Positions 24,001-37,424 of a stretch of DNA of 64,000 nucleotides are shown here, piece after piece. A program made the translations under genes and the position numbers. The notes below the pieces were generated by a model that was not told where the DNA came from, searched no databases, and worked only from the letters and a program-made list of their open reading frames with translations. This DNA comes from Eremophila alpestris peregrina (Eukaryota > Chordata > Aves > Passeriformes > Alaudidae): contig WMCF01000161.1 of the NCBI GenBank assembly GCA_009792885.1, forward strand, positions 434,001 through 498,000, in the 5' to 3' direction. Position 1 is the first letter of the stretch. Each line of letters begins with the position of its first letter.

Positions 24001-27000
24001 ATGGTTGGTTTGCAGGAAGAAGAGACTATTGACCTGGGTCAATATTGACTGGACTATAGCCTAAAGGCTTCTCCTTCTAAACCCAACCGAAAAACAGAGC
24101 TCCTAGGACAAATTTTGAATTGTTCCAACATGAAAATCCCAGCAAACAAAAATTTTACCCCATTATCTAGAGCTACAGGAATTAATCCACTTATGTCTAT
24201 GTGACTACTTCATCTGTCATCTTGGCAATTGAATGCAGTGGGTGTCACTTCAGTTTTACAGCCTTAGCTGAAGATTTCTGCTCTTGCAGGAAAAACACGT
24301 AGCTTCATCATGATCTCCAAGGCCAGCAGGACAGCAAACTCGTGGGGAAAAAGGACAACCAGGATGAGGTTCAATGTTGAAGTAATTTAATGAAGTAAGA
24401 CTGTTTTCTTCTGTCTTTACAATGGTCTGCTACACATTACACAAACCTTCTATTTTTAGCCTTTCCGCTTTCCCTTATTCTTCCAGATTATTTTTTTAAT
24501 CCCCTTGCATTGGCCTCCAGAGCCTGTTTGGAGCAATATTGTGAAGCAAATGACCAGACATAATGACTTTCCAAGGTCCTTGTGATTCCTTATTAACATT
24601 CAGTTAGCATAAGTCCTGACTTTATTATTGACTACATTGAATACACAATACACTGACCTCTGCCATCTGCAACTAAATCTCTTCCTGCAGATCTATCAAA
24701 GTGATTTCATACACAGAGGAAGTAGAAGAAAACAAAGCAGTAGCTACTTATCTTTTTTTGTCCTGAGAAACTTTAACACTCTGTGGGAAACACTGCTTCC
24801 CCTTGTGGTGTTTTCAGCCATTAGTATTCCATGCTTTTATTGCTGTGCCTGAACATTGAAGCATTATCTCAAAAATTCAGGGAAGAGGGGAAGTACTAAA
24901 CAAAAACCCTCATCTTTAATTTAGCAAAAGCAAAGTGCTGACAGAGAACCTCAGCAAAAAACTTTGTTTTAAATTCATGCCTTTAAGTTGCTTGTGGAAA
25001 AAAAATGTTTAGGTTACCAAAATACCATAGCATCTTCAGGAACCAAGCATGAAAACAAATAATATCTCTTCCACAAAATATCTGGGGAATTTTTTTCCTG
25101 TTTCTAATGTTCATAAAGTATTTCTTTTTATTCCTCAAGTAAGGCTGGTGCAGACAAAGCTGCACTTTAAGTAGTAAGTAAGGTCACTCCTGTGGTAAAT
25201 TTGGGTGCAAACCATGCTAAAGTTACGTTAAAGAACTTACAAGCCACAGATAAGCATTTCACAAAACTAAAGAATCCAAGAAAAATCTTCAGCTTAAGCA
25301 ACTGAGTACTCAAGATAACAGAGCCAGAAGTACATGCTCAAAAAGTCTCCCAGTGCAGAGCTACCAAGAGTACTTTGTTGACAGGTTTCATTTCATGAAG
25401 ACACAGAATTAGGCAACATTTTTTGCCAGAAAAGCTGGGAAACGTCTAAGAGCACACTAACCTGAGGGTTTAATCCTTTCTTTTGAGCATAGGAGACCAG
25501 AAATCAACCCCACAAGCAATCCCTTCTGAGATCTACAAATTCAGATGCAATGGATGCACAGCTCATGTTCAAATAAAGCCACATCTTTGCTTCCAGGTGA
25601 CACATGGTGCTCAGGACTGAGGTCCCATTCTCCCCAGCCTTCTTAGAAACTCAGAAAAAGGAAAATAAAAAATCCTTTACAAATCTCCATTAACTATCCT
25701 AGAGGGAAAACTTGTATTTCATTGACTGTAGTTTATGCAAATAGGATCAGAGGAATTAACATATTGGAAGGAGCTGACATTTGTCCTGATATATTGAATC
25801 GTTAGCATGACAGAATCACTTAAGCTGGATCCACTAACATCAGGTTTCCTCTCATTATTGACCCCTGCAGAGTAGGCCTGACAAGTGGAACTGCTGCAAA
25901 GTTCATTAATAATGTGAAATAAATCAATTGTTCGGGAAATACTGAAAACGGATGACACCGAACTCAGACTTTTTGCAAATTCAGCACATACCAGTTTCCA
26001 TCAAGGACACAAGTTATAACAATGTCCTTTCCTGACCTATATTCAGGAGCTATGCTTTACTCCCAGGCAAGCTCACAGACAAACTGGGAATGGTGCCATT
26101 TCAGGAATAATGTCCTTCACTAGAAAATGAAAAGCAATATTACCCTATGGACACCGACACAGATACCTGTAGACATTTTAGCTTGCTGATTGACACCTCC
26201 AGCATGAATTATGGGCAGGGCACACACTCCAAGTGCCAGGCTTTGTTTTCTTCTGAAGGTGCAGGGAAATACATGGACACTGTGTGAGCTAACAAATACA
26301 CTTCTGCCCTATAGCCCTCAGAAGGAGAAAATCCTATTCCCAAACAAAAGTTATAAAGAAGAGACACACTGAAGAGAAAGCTGAAAATCAAGTCCCCTTG
26401 CCTGTGTTACTACCAGAACTTGAAGGGCCAAATGTTGCGACATTTCCTATCACCAAGTGAAAAATGCAAATTGAGTAATAGACTTGATTAATGCTGCTTT
26501 TTGTGGCTCACAAACTGCCCATGAACAGATTGAGATTTTCATTAATATATTCATAGTTCAAGCTTAGCCTAGTTTTGGATATTTTTTTAACTGCTTTATG
26601 GAGATGTTTAATTTTTTTTCTGCTGGAGCACAAGCTGGTTGGAAAGGCATGACACATGGTAGTTAGAGCAGAATGCATCTGAAAAAAGTTATTGGTGCAC
26701 TTCATATGGTGCTTGTCAGCCTTTAATAAGGTGAGTGGAACTCCGGCAAAATAGAAGAGTACAGAAAAACCTAAGTTATAGGAGATTCTGATAAGGTGCA
26801 GTTACAGTTTAGAGTCAGAAAACAGTAAAAATTAAAAACTCAGGCTTGATTCTTTCATGACAAATGCAGATTTACTAACAGAAACTAACTCCTTGGAACA
26901 AGTCAAGGTGTTTTTTGGCAATTATAATGAATTTTCCTACTTTAAAAATTACTTTCCCTTTTTAAGCACAATAACAAATAAAGGCTAGAGCCAAAACCTG

Positions 27001-27819
27001 CCTACCAACTTAAGTTTTAGGTTTAAGATTAAATAGCATTTCTTTCCATCTTCAGAGCACTACAGACATGCATGCACTAAGGAACCACAAACCAGTGATC
27101 ATATTTTCAAAATTACACAGGGCTCTAGAGCATCTCTGTTGGCTTATATCTTTTTAAGAGGTGATCCTCTGCAAAGATCAGTCCCTGAAAACTGCTGAAT
27201 CAGGAAGGGAGTTGCCAGCAGGTCGAGAGAGATAACTCCCCTTGCCCCAGCCCATGTGAGAGGAGCTCATCTTATTTCTAGAGGCCTGCCAGCCTCAACT
27301 GATTTTATCTTTACAAATATGGCTCCTCAAGACATCCAGCAAAGCTTTTATATATCCTTTCCCATTTTCTCTTTATTCTTCTCTTTCATCTCCAGTATTT
27401 CACTTCCTTTCCTCCTGTCCTGTTTAGATCTTTTTTGTCCCCTCTTTTTTTTTTTTAGCTTTTGACTTTCTTACAAATGGAAACAGATGTTTCAACCATG
27501 TAAAATTAAAACTCAGGTTCTATGCACAGGAGTGTTGTGAATACAACTTATTTCCTTATCCTTCATGACACTCTCCTGCATGGTTCCACAAGTCTTGTAA
27601 ACCTTCAGTCATGTTCTTGCCCTAAACTCCAAGTATAACAAACATTAACAGGAGAGTTTGTGAATCAAGATCTGAAGCCACATTTTTACTACAGATGACA
27701 CTAACTCACACCACTGCAATGCAAAGCTGAAAGCTGAATTTGTTTTACAGTTGCCACCCATGCAAAGTTTAGCAAAGAACCCTCAAAACACAAATTCAAA
27801 AGGCACAATCCTTTTTCTG
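21064..27819. other. Noncoding DNA, nothing recognised
   Basis: No convincing exon, RNA gene or dated repeat in this stretch. Frames are under about 90 codons and show no domain. A 12-base T run lies at about 27445-27456 within a T/C-rich stretch that starts near 27355. Confidence 0.55.
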
Positions 27820-27915
27820 TTGGAAACATGGAGCCATCAGGAAGTCACCTGTTTTGTGCTCAGGGTCACACAAGTAGCTGATAGCAATACAACCCAGGAG
27901 AAATCTGACTTCTGT
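27820..27915 (-). mobile_element. MIR/CORE-SINE fragment
   Basis: On the minus strand this matches the tRNA-derived and core part of the MIR-type SINE. The plus-strand sequence CAGGGTCACACAAGTAGCTG at 27861-27880 corresponds to the inverted CCAAGGTCACACAGCTAGTA block. AACCCAGG at 27891-27898 corresponds to the inverted tRNA B-box neighbourhood, and ATCTGACTTCT then follows where the family has a similar AGTCTGACTCC block. AAGTCACCTGTTTTGTGC precedes it in place of the AAGTAACTTGCCC block. The order and spacing of four blocks make chance unlikely. MIR/CORE-SINE copies predate the split of mammals and sauropsids and survive in low numbers in birds. Confidence 0.65.
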
Positions 27916-29195
27916 AATCTCCATATGTAAAAACGCCCTTGCCCTCACACTCTCCAGTTCTTTGACATACTATTGCTGTTTGAAAGAGTCTGCAAATGGG
28001 CCTGGAATCCCATAATGACTGATGATTGTGCTGGTAAACTAAAGAGTAGGGAAAGTGCTCCTGTGTGTAGAACAGTTTCTGCTCTTGGCCTTTTCTTCTC
28101 AAATCTTGCACTTGCCAAGGTTTATTGATTCTGTAATTTCTGTGCTAGCACTTCAATTTAGCATCCCCCAAAATTACAATTATGATACTGTCATGACTGT
28201 TGTGGTCTCCAACGTGGCCTTTGAGTCAGATCCTTTTCATTGGTTCATCATTCTTTACTCTATTGATTACTTCCATCAACATCTTTCCTCCAGCTTGTGC
28301 AGACCTGATGAGGACAGGTAGAACAAACACTGCAATGCAGAGTCAGCTGTTTGCTTGCAGATTTGAAAGGCAAAGCATTCCAGGAAGGTACATTCAGTGT
28401 TCAGCCAAGTGCACCAGCTTTGACATTCCATGATATAGAGAACACTCAAGTATCTCACACCCTTGGTGATGAACAGCTAATAGTAGCTAAACCTCATCTC
28501 TAATTGCTCTCCTGGTGTTTTGATATTTACGTGTTGTGCCTCAGGTATTTAAGATTTGCATGCCTTTGTCATGCATGGCTTCCTGAATACTATTTATTTT
28601 AGAAAATAAAGACTTGAACTTCCATGTTCCTGGTGCATGAGTATTTCAATTACATGAGAGGGTAAGGCACAAAAGGAAGCTGAATTGGGCCCTCTGCACT
28701 TGTCTCTTCTGACACATTATCAAAGGCTCAAATTTTCTCCACTTCCATTTCTTCCCTATTCAGCCATGATTGAGATGTAGATCCATGAACGCTATTACTT
28801 TTCCTAGGTACCTGTTTTTACATCAATTCTCAAGACAAAATGAACCATCACTGGTGTTCGTATCACTGACTTATTACTAAAGCACACCCTGTGTTCTCAC
28901 CAGCCTTCTTGCCATACCAAAACCTGGAGCAGCTATCTGAAGCCTTCGTTAAGTTAAAAGTAAGTACTGCAAAACTCATCTGCATAGCCTGCCTTCAACC
29001 TCTTACTTTCATTTATCTATTTCAAAAGCATCGCTACAATTTATTCTCTTAGCAAGGAATTTAGGAGACAGACTTTTCCTTGCACCTGGAATCCAACACA
29101 TGCAGCTGAAGCTCTCTGTTGAGCCATGCACCACCTTTTCCCTCAGAAACACCAGCTGACTGTGCCAGCAAGCTGCCCTTCCAGAAGCAAAGGTA
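27916..29195. other. Noncoding DNA, possible 5' continuation of the L2 fossil
   Basis: No exon seen. The right end may hold more decayed L2 sequence, but I could not trace it above background upstream of about 29196. Confidence 0.4.
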
Positions 29196-29425
29196 TTTGC
29201 CCCTGCTTTTTTTTTGTTTCACTCAACTTGAACCACTGTAATGCCCATTTTTTGCCCGTGTCCCTGAACACACAATTAACAGGCTGCAGCTGGTACCAAA
29301 CGTTGCTGCTGGAATTCTGACTGGCACCAGGTAGGGTGTGTAATTCTACCTCTGTCTCCACCATGCCAGTCAGATTTCACATCAGCCTCAAGGTGCTCTC
29401 CCTGACCTGTACAGCCCTTTAAAAT
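29196..29425 (+). pseudogene. L2-type LINE reverse-transcriptase fossil, frameshifted
   Basis: Three consecutive blocks of the C-terminal part of an L2-clade reverse transcriptase survive in order, in frames that alternate 2-1-2. They are LNHCNAHF (29228-29251; the family has an LDYCNALF-like block), NRLQLVPNVAAGILTGTR (29278-29331; the family has an LQLVQNAAARLLTGT-like block), and MPVRFHISLKVLSLTCTAL (29363-29419; the family has an LPVRF.IDFKVLLLTYKAL-like block). A TAG follows the second block and a TAA follows the third. Frameshifts between the blocks show long neutral decay. The catalytic YxDD region lies upstream in intact elements and was not found. CR1 lacks this exact block set, so L2 is the better assignment. 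This is a dead fragment of an ancient amniote LINE, not a host gene. Confidence 0.75.
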
Positions 29426-32400
29426 CTTCCATCATGCTTTTTCACTGACAGGATAGTGTCACACCATTTCATGCTGGTCTGCTGTAGTGCACTGGAGCTA
29501 AGCATTCCTGCACCACAGAGGTGGGAATGATAGAAGAGTCTGAATAAAATATAAGGGGACAACAGCAGAAGAAAACTATCTCCTTTTTAATAAAGAATTT
29601 GAAAAAATATTTTTAAAGGATTCTTTAATTAGAAATATGAAAAGAAATGCAAACAGTTGAGCATTGCAGACTTAGATAATTTTACTGTGCCCAACATCTT
29701 CAAATGACTTCAAAATAAAAAATATATATATATTCTAACTATACCTGCATTATTCATATAAAAGTTCAGTCTGCTCTGAACTGTAGTTTGAATTTATATG
29801 GGTCTCTTTTTTCTGTTGAAACATTTCTACCAAAAACTTAAAGCAAACAGTACAGTGGTAGAGTGCTACTTTCTGCACACCACTCTTTCTGTGTGAATGT
29901 GTCAGGGATGCTGTTTCCCAGCGTGTGCCTAAGGCAGGAGATTTATCCTTTCCCTTTTGAATTGCTTGAATTTATCACTTGGATCATTCGTACACATGAT
30001 GGAGGAAAAAAGCCCTGTAGGCACCTCAAAAGCAAAACATTTGAAAGAACAGAGGCAAGAAGATCCCAGTGGCTTCTGCTAACTCATGAAGCCTCTTTAA
30101 AGGTCGTCCAGTTAACTAGAGCCCACAGTGGTGTAGAAGTTGTCAAGTTCAGTAGGGCTAAAGCATCCTAGCTAAAGGTTTTCAGGGGTTTTGAGACTTC
30201 CATACAGTTTACAAACTGATCCAGTTTTTGGAACAATCAAATAACTGCCCCTCAGCTTTGTTGAGGATTTGTGCTCAGCTATGAGCCTTAGAAATTGGCC
30301 TGAGTTGTTTTGATTTTGGTTTTTATTTCAACCATGTAATGAAGACAAAGCAGCTGCCACAATTGAAACAGCTGTCACTGTCTCAGCAGCAGAAGACAAC
30401 TGAGAACAACCTGGCCTGGGTTAGGGCTAGTGCTCCAGAAACTCAAGGGTGTACACATAAATTACAGTGGCAACCATGCCTGACCCACTTCCTAACAGAG
30501 GAAGCATTTGCCAGGTCCAGAATGGCATAAAGCAGCAAAATATTGTGAATGTGAGCATAATTCCATGCAGGTCCCCTTCAAAAGTAAACACTCATTTTTT
30601 ATTTCTTTAAGTTAGCCAGTGTACTTAACTGTGCTACTATAGAAGTAGGAATCACTTGCTAACTAGATTTACTATACCCCACATCTCACATACTAGAAAA
30701 GTGCACTTTGCACCTATTTTTCTCCTTGCTGTACTTTTTTAACTAGCAACAAGTGTTTTTAAGCCCCTTAGTAGATCCAGCCTTTGTGCCATAAACTGTG
30801 TTCACAATGATAACCAGCATTTCAGAAGCAGCAAAGAGAAAAGGGGTAACCCTGAGATGTTACTGGGTAAAGCCACCAATGCAACATTCTATGCAGAGAA
30901 CAGCATAGTACAGCACTGAGCAAAACAAAAAGAAGCCATACTCAAAGAGCTGCAATGAGGATGCTCAGCTTTTTAAAAGCCAGGGCAATCTAAATTAGCA
31001 TGGAAACAAATCTACTGTCCACAGACTGAATGGTCTCCTGTGTTTCATTACCTCACTGTAGCCATGAGAATCTTCACCCACTTCATCCCAAACACCCCTC
31101 ATCCTGTACCTATACCTTGCTTTACACTTCTCTTTACAACTGCATCTTCTTTTAACCTTCCTTCGGGAAAGTTTGCTTTCCACACACAGGTGGCTCTCTG
31201 CCTGTCATTATCTAGCAGACTTTATTATCAGGAAAACCCAAAAAGACAAATACATCCTTTGTGCTGATGCAATTGACTTGTCATCTACTTTTACAGCTAA
31301 TTAGCTCTTCAGCAGATGATGGTGGATGTCAGAGGTCATCTGATAGCTGATCCTGCTAAACTGACCGTAAATATTTCTTTCCAATTGCACATGATTGCCT
31401 CTTACTGCTACATTCTCTCTCAAATGAACATGGCACATTTAACCTACTTATTCAGAAGGAAGAGTATTAAGCCTGGATTAAAAAAAATTACAGTTTCATA
31501 AGGTACTAGCACTCAGAACCAAATCTTTCACTGAAAGCCTGACCTAGTAGGTGAGAGTGGCAGAGATATCTAATTAGACCCTGGTAACAGCAGTCCTGAG
31601 CCATGTTTTCTCTTGACATTTACAGCTCTCAATATCAATATACATGGACTATATATTGTGCATTACAGGTATGTTATTAATCAGCGTCTATGCCCAAGGG
31701 ATACCAACAGGACAGGGTACAAAATTAGAAATCTCCACCTGAAAAGATTTGCAAAGTAATTCATTGGTAAGACATTCCTGGGGCCAACTAATGAGGAGCA
31801 GGGAGAACCACTCCCCTTTCACTGCAGGACAGCTTGGGGGAAAAGTCTTTTTGGCTGCACAGCAAGAAAAGATCAAATCACCCAATACTTAAGAGTTACC
31901 AGTAAAACAAGAGCAGAGTTTTATTGCCATTAAAAAAAAAAAAGGATCCCTTTTCAGTTCATCAGATGTTTCATAAAGCTGAATTTACTGGATCTAAAGA
32001 AACCAAACATACACACAGTTTCAGACAAAAACTCTCAAACATACGAAAATAAAATACTTTACTTGTAAAATAGACCACAGTAGTATCAACACTTTTCACC
32101 CAAGAAGCTTCCCACTTGTTTTTCTTACTGGATTTAGGGCCCCTGCCTAGCACTTGGCACCTAGAGCAGGCTTTTGCTGCCTCTTCCCCCTGAGACCAGG
32201 CTAATCCAGTCACCTTCATTTCATTTGTATGCATTTTACCAGAACTAAACACCCATGGCTGTATGTGGTCTATAGCAAAAACATGTCCTTGGTTAAAATT
32301 GAAGGAGCTGTCCATGAGCTTCCAGCACTACTCCAGAATTTTTAATAGCTGGGAGCTTCCAAAGAAGCCTTGTAACCAGCAATAGTTTTGTTTCCTGAGA

Positions 32401-35400
32401 AACTTCACTGCACATGTCTTTAACTGCAACACCCCAGGGTTTCTACTCCACAACAAGCACTTCCAGGGAGCTGTTGGGGCAGCACTGCTGGGAGGCAAAA
32501 GGGGGCACCCTCAGGCTGCTCCAGAACAGCACAAGGGGACAAGGCAGGACCTGGGAGCCTCTGGAGGCTGCTCAGGGTGGAAAAGGCTTGCTCCCACACA
32601 AGTTAAATCACAGCTGCATCCTGCTGCAAGAGGCTCCTCAGCCCAGCCAGTCAAGGGGAGCTGTGAGCACAAAGAGCAGGGGATGGTACTGTGGCTCCAC
32701 AAGCTGTGCTGAGCAGCAGCTTTCATTTAATCAAATGTTATCTCCAGAAACCACAGCTGCAGCTGAGGCCTCTAAGAAACACAGCTTCTCCTGGGAGCCC
32801 TTTCCCATGCTTCAGTGAGAACATCAGAATATTTGCCAGGGTGATGTGCCAGCAGTTTGGATTTGTACCTGGCATGTCAGCAAGTAGAAAGCTGCAGTCT
32901 GCAGGGTGAGGGAGAAGGACCTGCACCATGCAATACCCAGCTCTCCACGATCCTCAAGGGCTTCCTCCTGGAAACTCTCCTGCTTACACTGCTTGGATAG
33001 TTTTAGTCTAATAAAAAACGTGTTCCAAAGAACACAATGAGTAAATAAAAGCCAAATTACAGTCATACATGTAAAAGTCAGAGGAGGGAATGCATGTAAG
33101 ACACACTGCATGAGCTATGGGCTACTGTTTCCAGAAGTTTGAGAGAATCGAGTCACAAAATCCCCTCCAGGCCCTGCTGTGTGCCACTGGATGTTACATA
33201 TACAACAAACCCAAACCATAACACATCAAGGCTTTTTGGGCCTTACCTAAACAGAGAAACTAGAAATTAGCTACATTTCCTGTTACAATTGATTATCAAC
33301 CTTGTTTCTAAGGTACTTCACAGAAGTATTTTTGTTTTCCATCAACGCATAATAAAAAGTAATAAAAAGACAGTTTGTCATGGGGTTTTTAATATTTCTG
33401 GCGCTTCAGCAAATATTTACTGCTCCATCATTGAACCAAAATAATTGCAAGAATTCCACTACAGAAGTTTAAGCATGTAAGAAAAAAATGTTTGCAATAT
33501 CAGTGGACAACTGTCTTTTTTCCCTAAGTTTATGACCAAAACATCTTGTCTTTGAGCAAAAGGAACACTTCACCCTCACCACAAGCAGCCTGAAATAATG
33601 ACTCTATGGCACAGCATGCACTCAGAAGCTGGAATACTCACATTCATTTCCTGTGATTCAACTTTATCTAAACTGCCTTGGTTCAGGGACCTCTTCCAAA
33701 TGGCCTGGCCAAGAGGGTTTTGCTGCTAGCCATCTAATTTTAAGGTACATTTCGTATTTAACTCAGGACACTACTATTTTTTTCCCCCGCTGTTATTGTG
33801 TAGAGGTAGAGGGGGATTTATAGATTATCTTGTTCAATGCCTTTCCATTTTTTGTCTGCAGTCAAATCTTGGGCAAAACTGACAATTTTTCCCTTAGCTT
33901 GATGATCCAGCTGCAGGAGAACATAGAGATGTGAACAGGAAAAGGACAGCTAATATTTTAATAACATTTTGGAAACAAGTTCACAATATCATATTAGCAA
34001 TGTATTGTTGGTTCCCAGTTAAGCATCTCTGGAAAACCTGTTATCAAGGATAAATTACCAAAATTTAAGTATTTAGAAAGTATAGGACAGTTATTTCTGT
34101 CACTTACTAGAAGAAGAATAAGCTTGAGCACAAATTTTTTAGCTTCCAACACCGTGCAGCCAGAGCACCCACTGTTTTAGACAAATACTTCTTTAATGTT
34201 AGATATTTCTGGCATTCACAGCTGTCTTCAGTGGCAATTGCTTGAAAATCATTTTGCTATTCTTTCTGTATTAAGAAATCAATGCCCCTTTTTTATCATT
34301 TATCTATCCAAAGATCCTCCTAATTTATTATCAGTTCATTAATGTACTGCCTACTACCTTTCAAGATCATTAAAGAAGTTAAATAATATCTTAAACCTTC
34401 TTCCTCAGCATTTTGTGCCTCAGCTGTATTGTATATATGTGATTAAATTCACCTTACTGTTTCAAGTCTGGTCACCCCTCACCTCTCCTCATTTTTTTTA
34501 AGGGGAAAAGATTTGAATTTCCAACCTTATAATCTTGAGTGTAACTAATAATTTCTTCTAGAGATCAGTCATCCTCTATTCATCAAGCCCCATGTCTTTC
34601 CTTCCTTTCAAGCAGAAATATCTTAGATATTTCTAAGACTCCACAAGAGCCTCTCCAAGCTAAGTTTCCCTGGTTACTTTTGTGCTCTGCTCCAGTAGCC
34701 ATCTGGGCAAAACAAAACCCAATTGCTTGTCAATAGAATCATATCTCCACAGAGGGGATCCAGCTGTCTTCCCTGGACCCTGTGTACCTCACTCACCTGG
34801 GTGTTCTGTTCCCAAGCCAGGGAAGGAATGCTCCCCTGGCCCAGCTACCTCAGAGATGCTCACTCTGTTTTGTTCCCCCTTATGTCAGCTGAGCCAGCAG
34901 CTCTATTTCTCCATTTCAGCATGGTGATAGCATGAGATGCACTGGCTTCTCACACATCTTTGTACCAGTAATATACACTTACTGTTTCTACTGTTAAGGG
35001 GTTTTTCTTTTTGGTGATATGCAGTGCCAGCTTTGAGCTGTGCTGATGCCCAAGTCATTTCTGCTTTTCCCACATTCCTGAGGCTGCCTTTTCAAGCTGA
35101 ATTTGTCATCCACAAGCAGGACAATTTCTGTGTGCAATGCTAGACCCAAGAAAGCTCTTGCTTTGTGTCAGCAGCACTTTCACTCAGTCAGGGGACGGAG
35201 GCCTCTGCCTTAAATTAGGAATTACTTCAATGAGGAATGATATGCCAATTCCATCAGCTAAGGATAGCCTATATTAGTTAATCACTAATAAACTACAGCA
35301 GTATGACTGTCACATCTGATTAAACAGATGTTTCATCTAACTTAATTTACACACCACAGATCTAAACTCTTCTCCCATTTTCTTTCCAGTCATTCAATGC

Positions 35401-37368
35401 CCTGGGAACTCTCTGCACACAGTCCATCCCAGCTCACCAGTAGAGTCCATTATAACACATCAGGCTAGTCTCTGACGTGTCTCAGAATAAAGATACAACT
35501 TAATGCCAAGCACAAGATTAAATGTTCTACTCAAAGAATCAGATTCAGTCAATGTTCAAAGGAGAGTGCTTTAGTGAATGAGATGCAGCAAAGCCAAAAA
35601 CACCTTCCCAAGAGCTGGCTTCTGCCAGGACAGCATGCCAGTTTGCTGAACAATACAAATGCCCAGCTCTCATTTCCACCCCATAACACACCATCTGTTT
35701 TTACTACTTCTCCCTATCTGGCAGGCCAGACAGCAGGAAAACCCTCAAAGTTGTGTTCTGACAAACAAACCTCGGCAATCCTCAGTTCTAACTTGCCAGC
35801 TGTCTGGAAAAGATGAGAGGGAGCAGTTGTGAAGCATGTCAGATCGAGGTGAAAGCTAAGAGAAATCACTCTCCCAACTGGAATGGACTCGGTTTCAGAT
35901 TAAGTAAAACAACTCCTGTTGGTACAAACAGCAGGAGGGCTGTGGTAGCTACTTTAGAGTTAACTGTCCCCATCCATCATCTCCATCATGGGGAGATGAC
36001 TTAGACTTGCCCTACCTCTCCTAAGAGCAGGGCAGCATAACATCTACAGAGGGTACCTCCTGAGCTAGGGACTAATACTGTCTCTCTTGAGACAGATGCC
36101 AAGGCATTCTCAGTAACACAGTGTAAGGCAGAAGCCAAGGCTTACTGAGAACTAAAAGCAAGCAATGAACAGCCATGGCAGAGGACTGGCTCTACAGGCA
36201 GGTATTTCAAGTGTCACTCTGAGCTGAAAAAATACTGTATTTAAGATCAGTTACTACTTCAATTAAATGAGGTCAAGGATCACACAGTATCAGTCAAGAT
36301 GCCAAACTGTGTCACTTCCTTTAGTGCTCTCCAGCTTTTTTTTTTTAACAATACTTGGCCAAACAAAAGTACATCATCAACTAATTGGTATGATGTATTC
36401 CTTTAACTCTCCAGCTTCTGTGCTTGTCAGAGTATTCCCTGTATTACAGACATTTATAACAGCAGCAACCTGGATTGAAATTTAATTTAGAGATTTATAA
36501 CTGAATTAAAAACCTTATCAGTGGTGGATTTGCAAACTGTGATGTGATTTTTTCTTTAAGGTAGGCAAACCTTATTTGCACACTTCAGTTATATAATTCA
36601 TGCACACTGAAGTTACAGTACCTTATACAAACTGAGGACTCCAGTGAGACAGAGCTCCTCACTGCACCCTGAAGATTGGCAAACATACAATTCTACATGG
36701 GAGTTATCCAGGGAGGGGGTTGGAATACTGTTGCTGCATACATTTCACTGTTCTTCCAAGAGTCATCTGTTACTCAGCTACCCCAATGCACCCAAACAAA
36801 TAAATTTCACCTCACAGTGGGTAACGACTGGCTCCACAAGCCTGAGTGCCATGCCTACTGTTTGTCTTTTCCCTTCAAGGAATACAGTTTGCTCTTAAAG
36901 ACGAGGACATCACCCATCTGTGTGCATCTTGGTGCAGATAGCTGAGGTTCTCAACTGTTTCCAGCATCACAGGGTATTTTTCATGTCAGCTTCCTATGAA
37001 TTCCCCAACAACAGGTCATCCATTGATGAGGCACACATTACTTGCTCCGAGATTCTTATAACAGCAAAGGCTATTAAAGACAGGCTTTCCATCCTCTGCC
37101 TTTCCATCTGCTGATGCCTAGTGTCAAACTTGCAGTTCTGGCCTGCTTGCTCCACATCTGCTGTGCATCTATTTTGAAAGCCAGAGATGACACAGGCAAG
37201 ATCAATAGAGGTTATGATGGGAGGAGAGCAGCTATGAACATTAGATTGTTTTTACTACTGTGTAACCAAATATATGGGGGCTAAAACCAATGTGATTTGA
37301 CTGAAAATATGGGCAGCCCCAAGAAATAGCAGGCAAGATGTTCCCAGACACACTGATAGGTACAAGGA
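29426..37368. other. Noncoding DNA, nothing recognised
   Basis: A short (TA)n-like stretch lies near 29722-29734 and a 12-base A run near 31932-31943. At 32414-32818 a GC-richer segment carries a 134-codon frame (plus strand) overlapped by antisense frames. Its translation is rich in Q, S, G and L, with no domain, and I regard it as chance. No transposon was recognised. Confidence 0.5.
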
Positions 37369-37424
37369 AAACAGTGAAGGAAACCGTTTGTCTGGTTAGG
37401 ATTAATTTAGTTCCTTCACTGTTT
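37369..37424 (+). repeat. Inverted repeat / hairpin with a perfect 14-bp stem
   Basis: AAACAGTGAAGGAA at 37369-37382 is the exact reverse complement of TTCCTTCACTGTTT at 37411-37424, with a 28-base spacer. A transcript from either strand could form a hairpin with a 14-bp perfect stem. The pairing does not extend clearly on either side. It may be a small foldback, a remnant of a DNA transposon with terminal inverted repeats, or a chance pair; a short pre-miRNA-like hairpin is possible but unsupported. The stem is shorter than that of a typical precursor. Confidence 0.6.

Noticed and set aside
32414..32818. 134-codon frame in GC-richer sequence
   Set aside because: Low-information Q/S/G-rich translation with antisense overlaps. 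The GC bias removes stop codons on both strands, so coding is not supported.
34430..34930. Possible further CR1 fossil
   Set aside because: A few CR1-like words are present, but I could not find collinear blocks.
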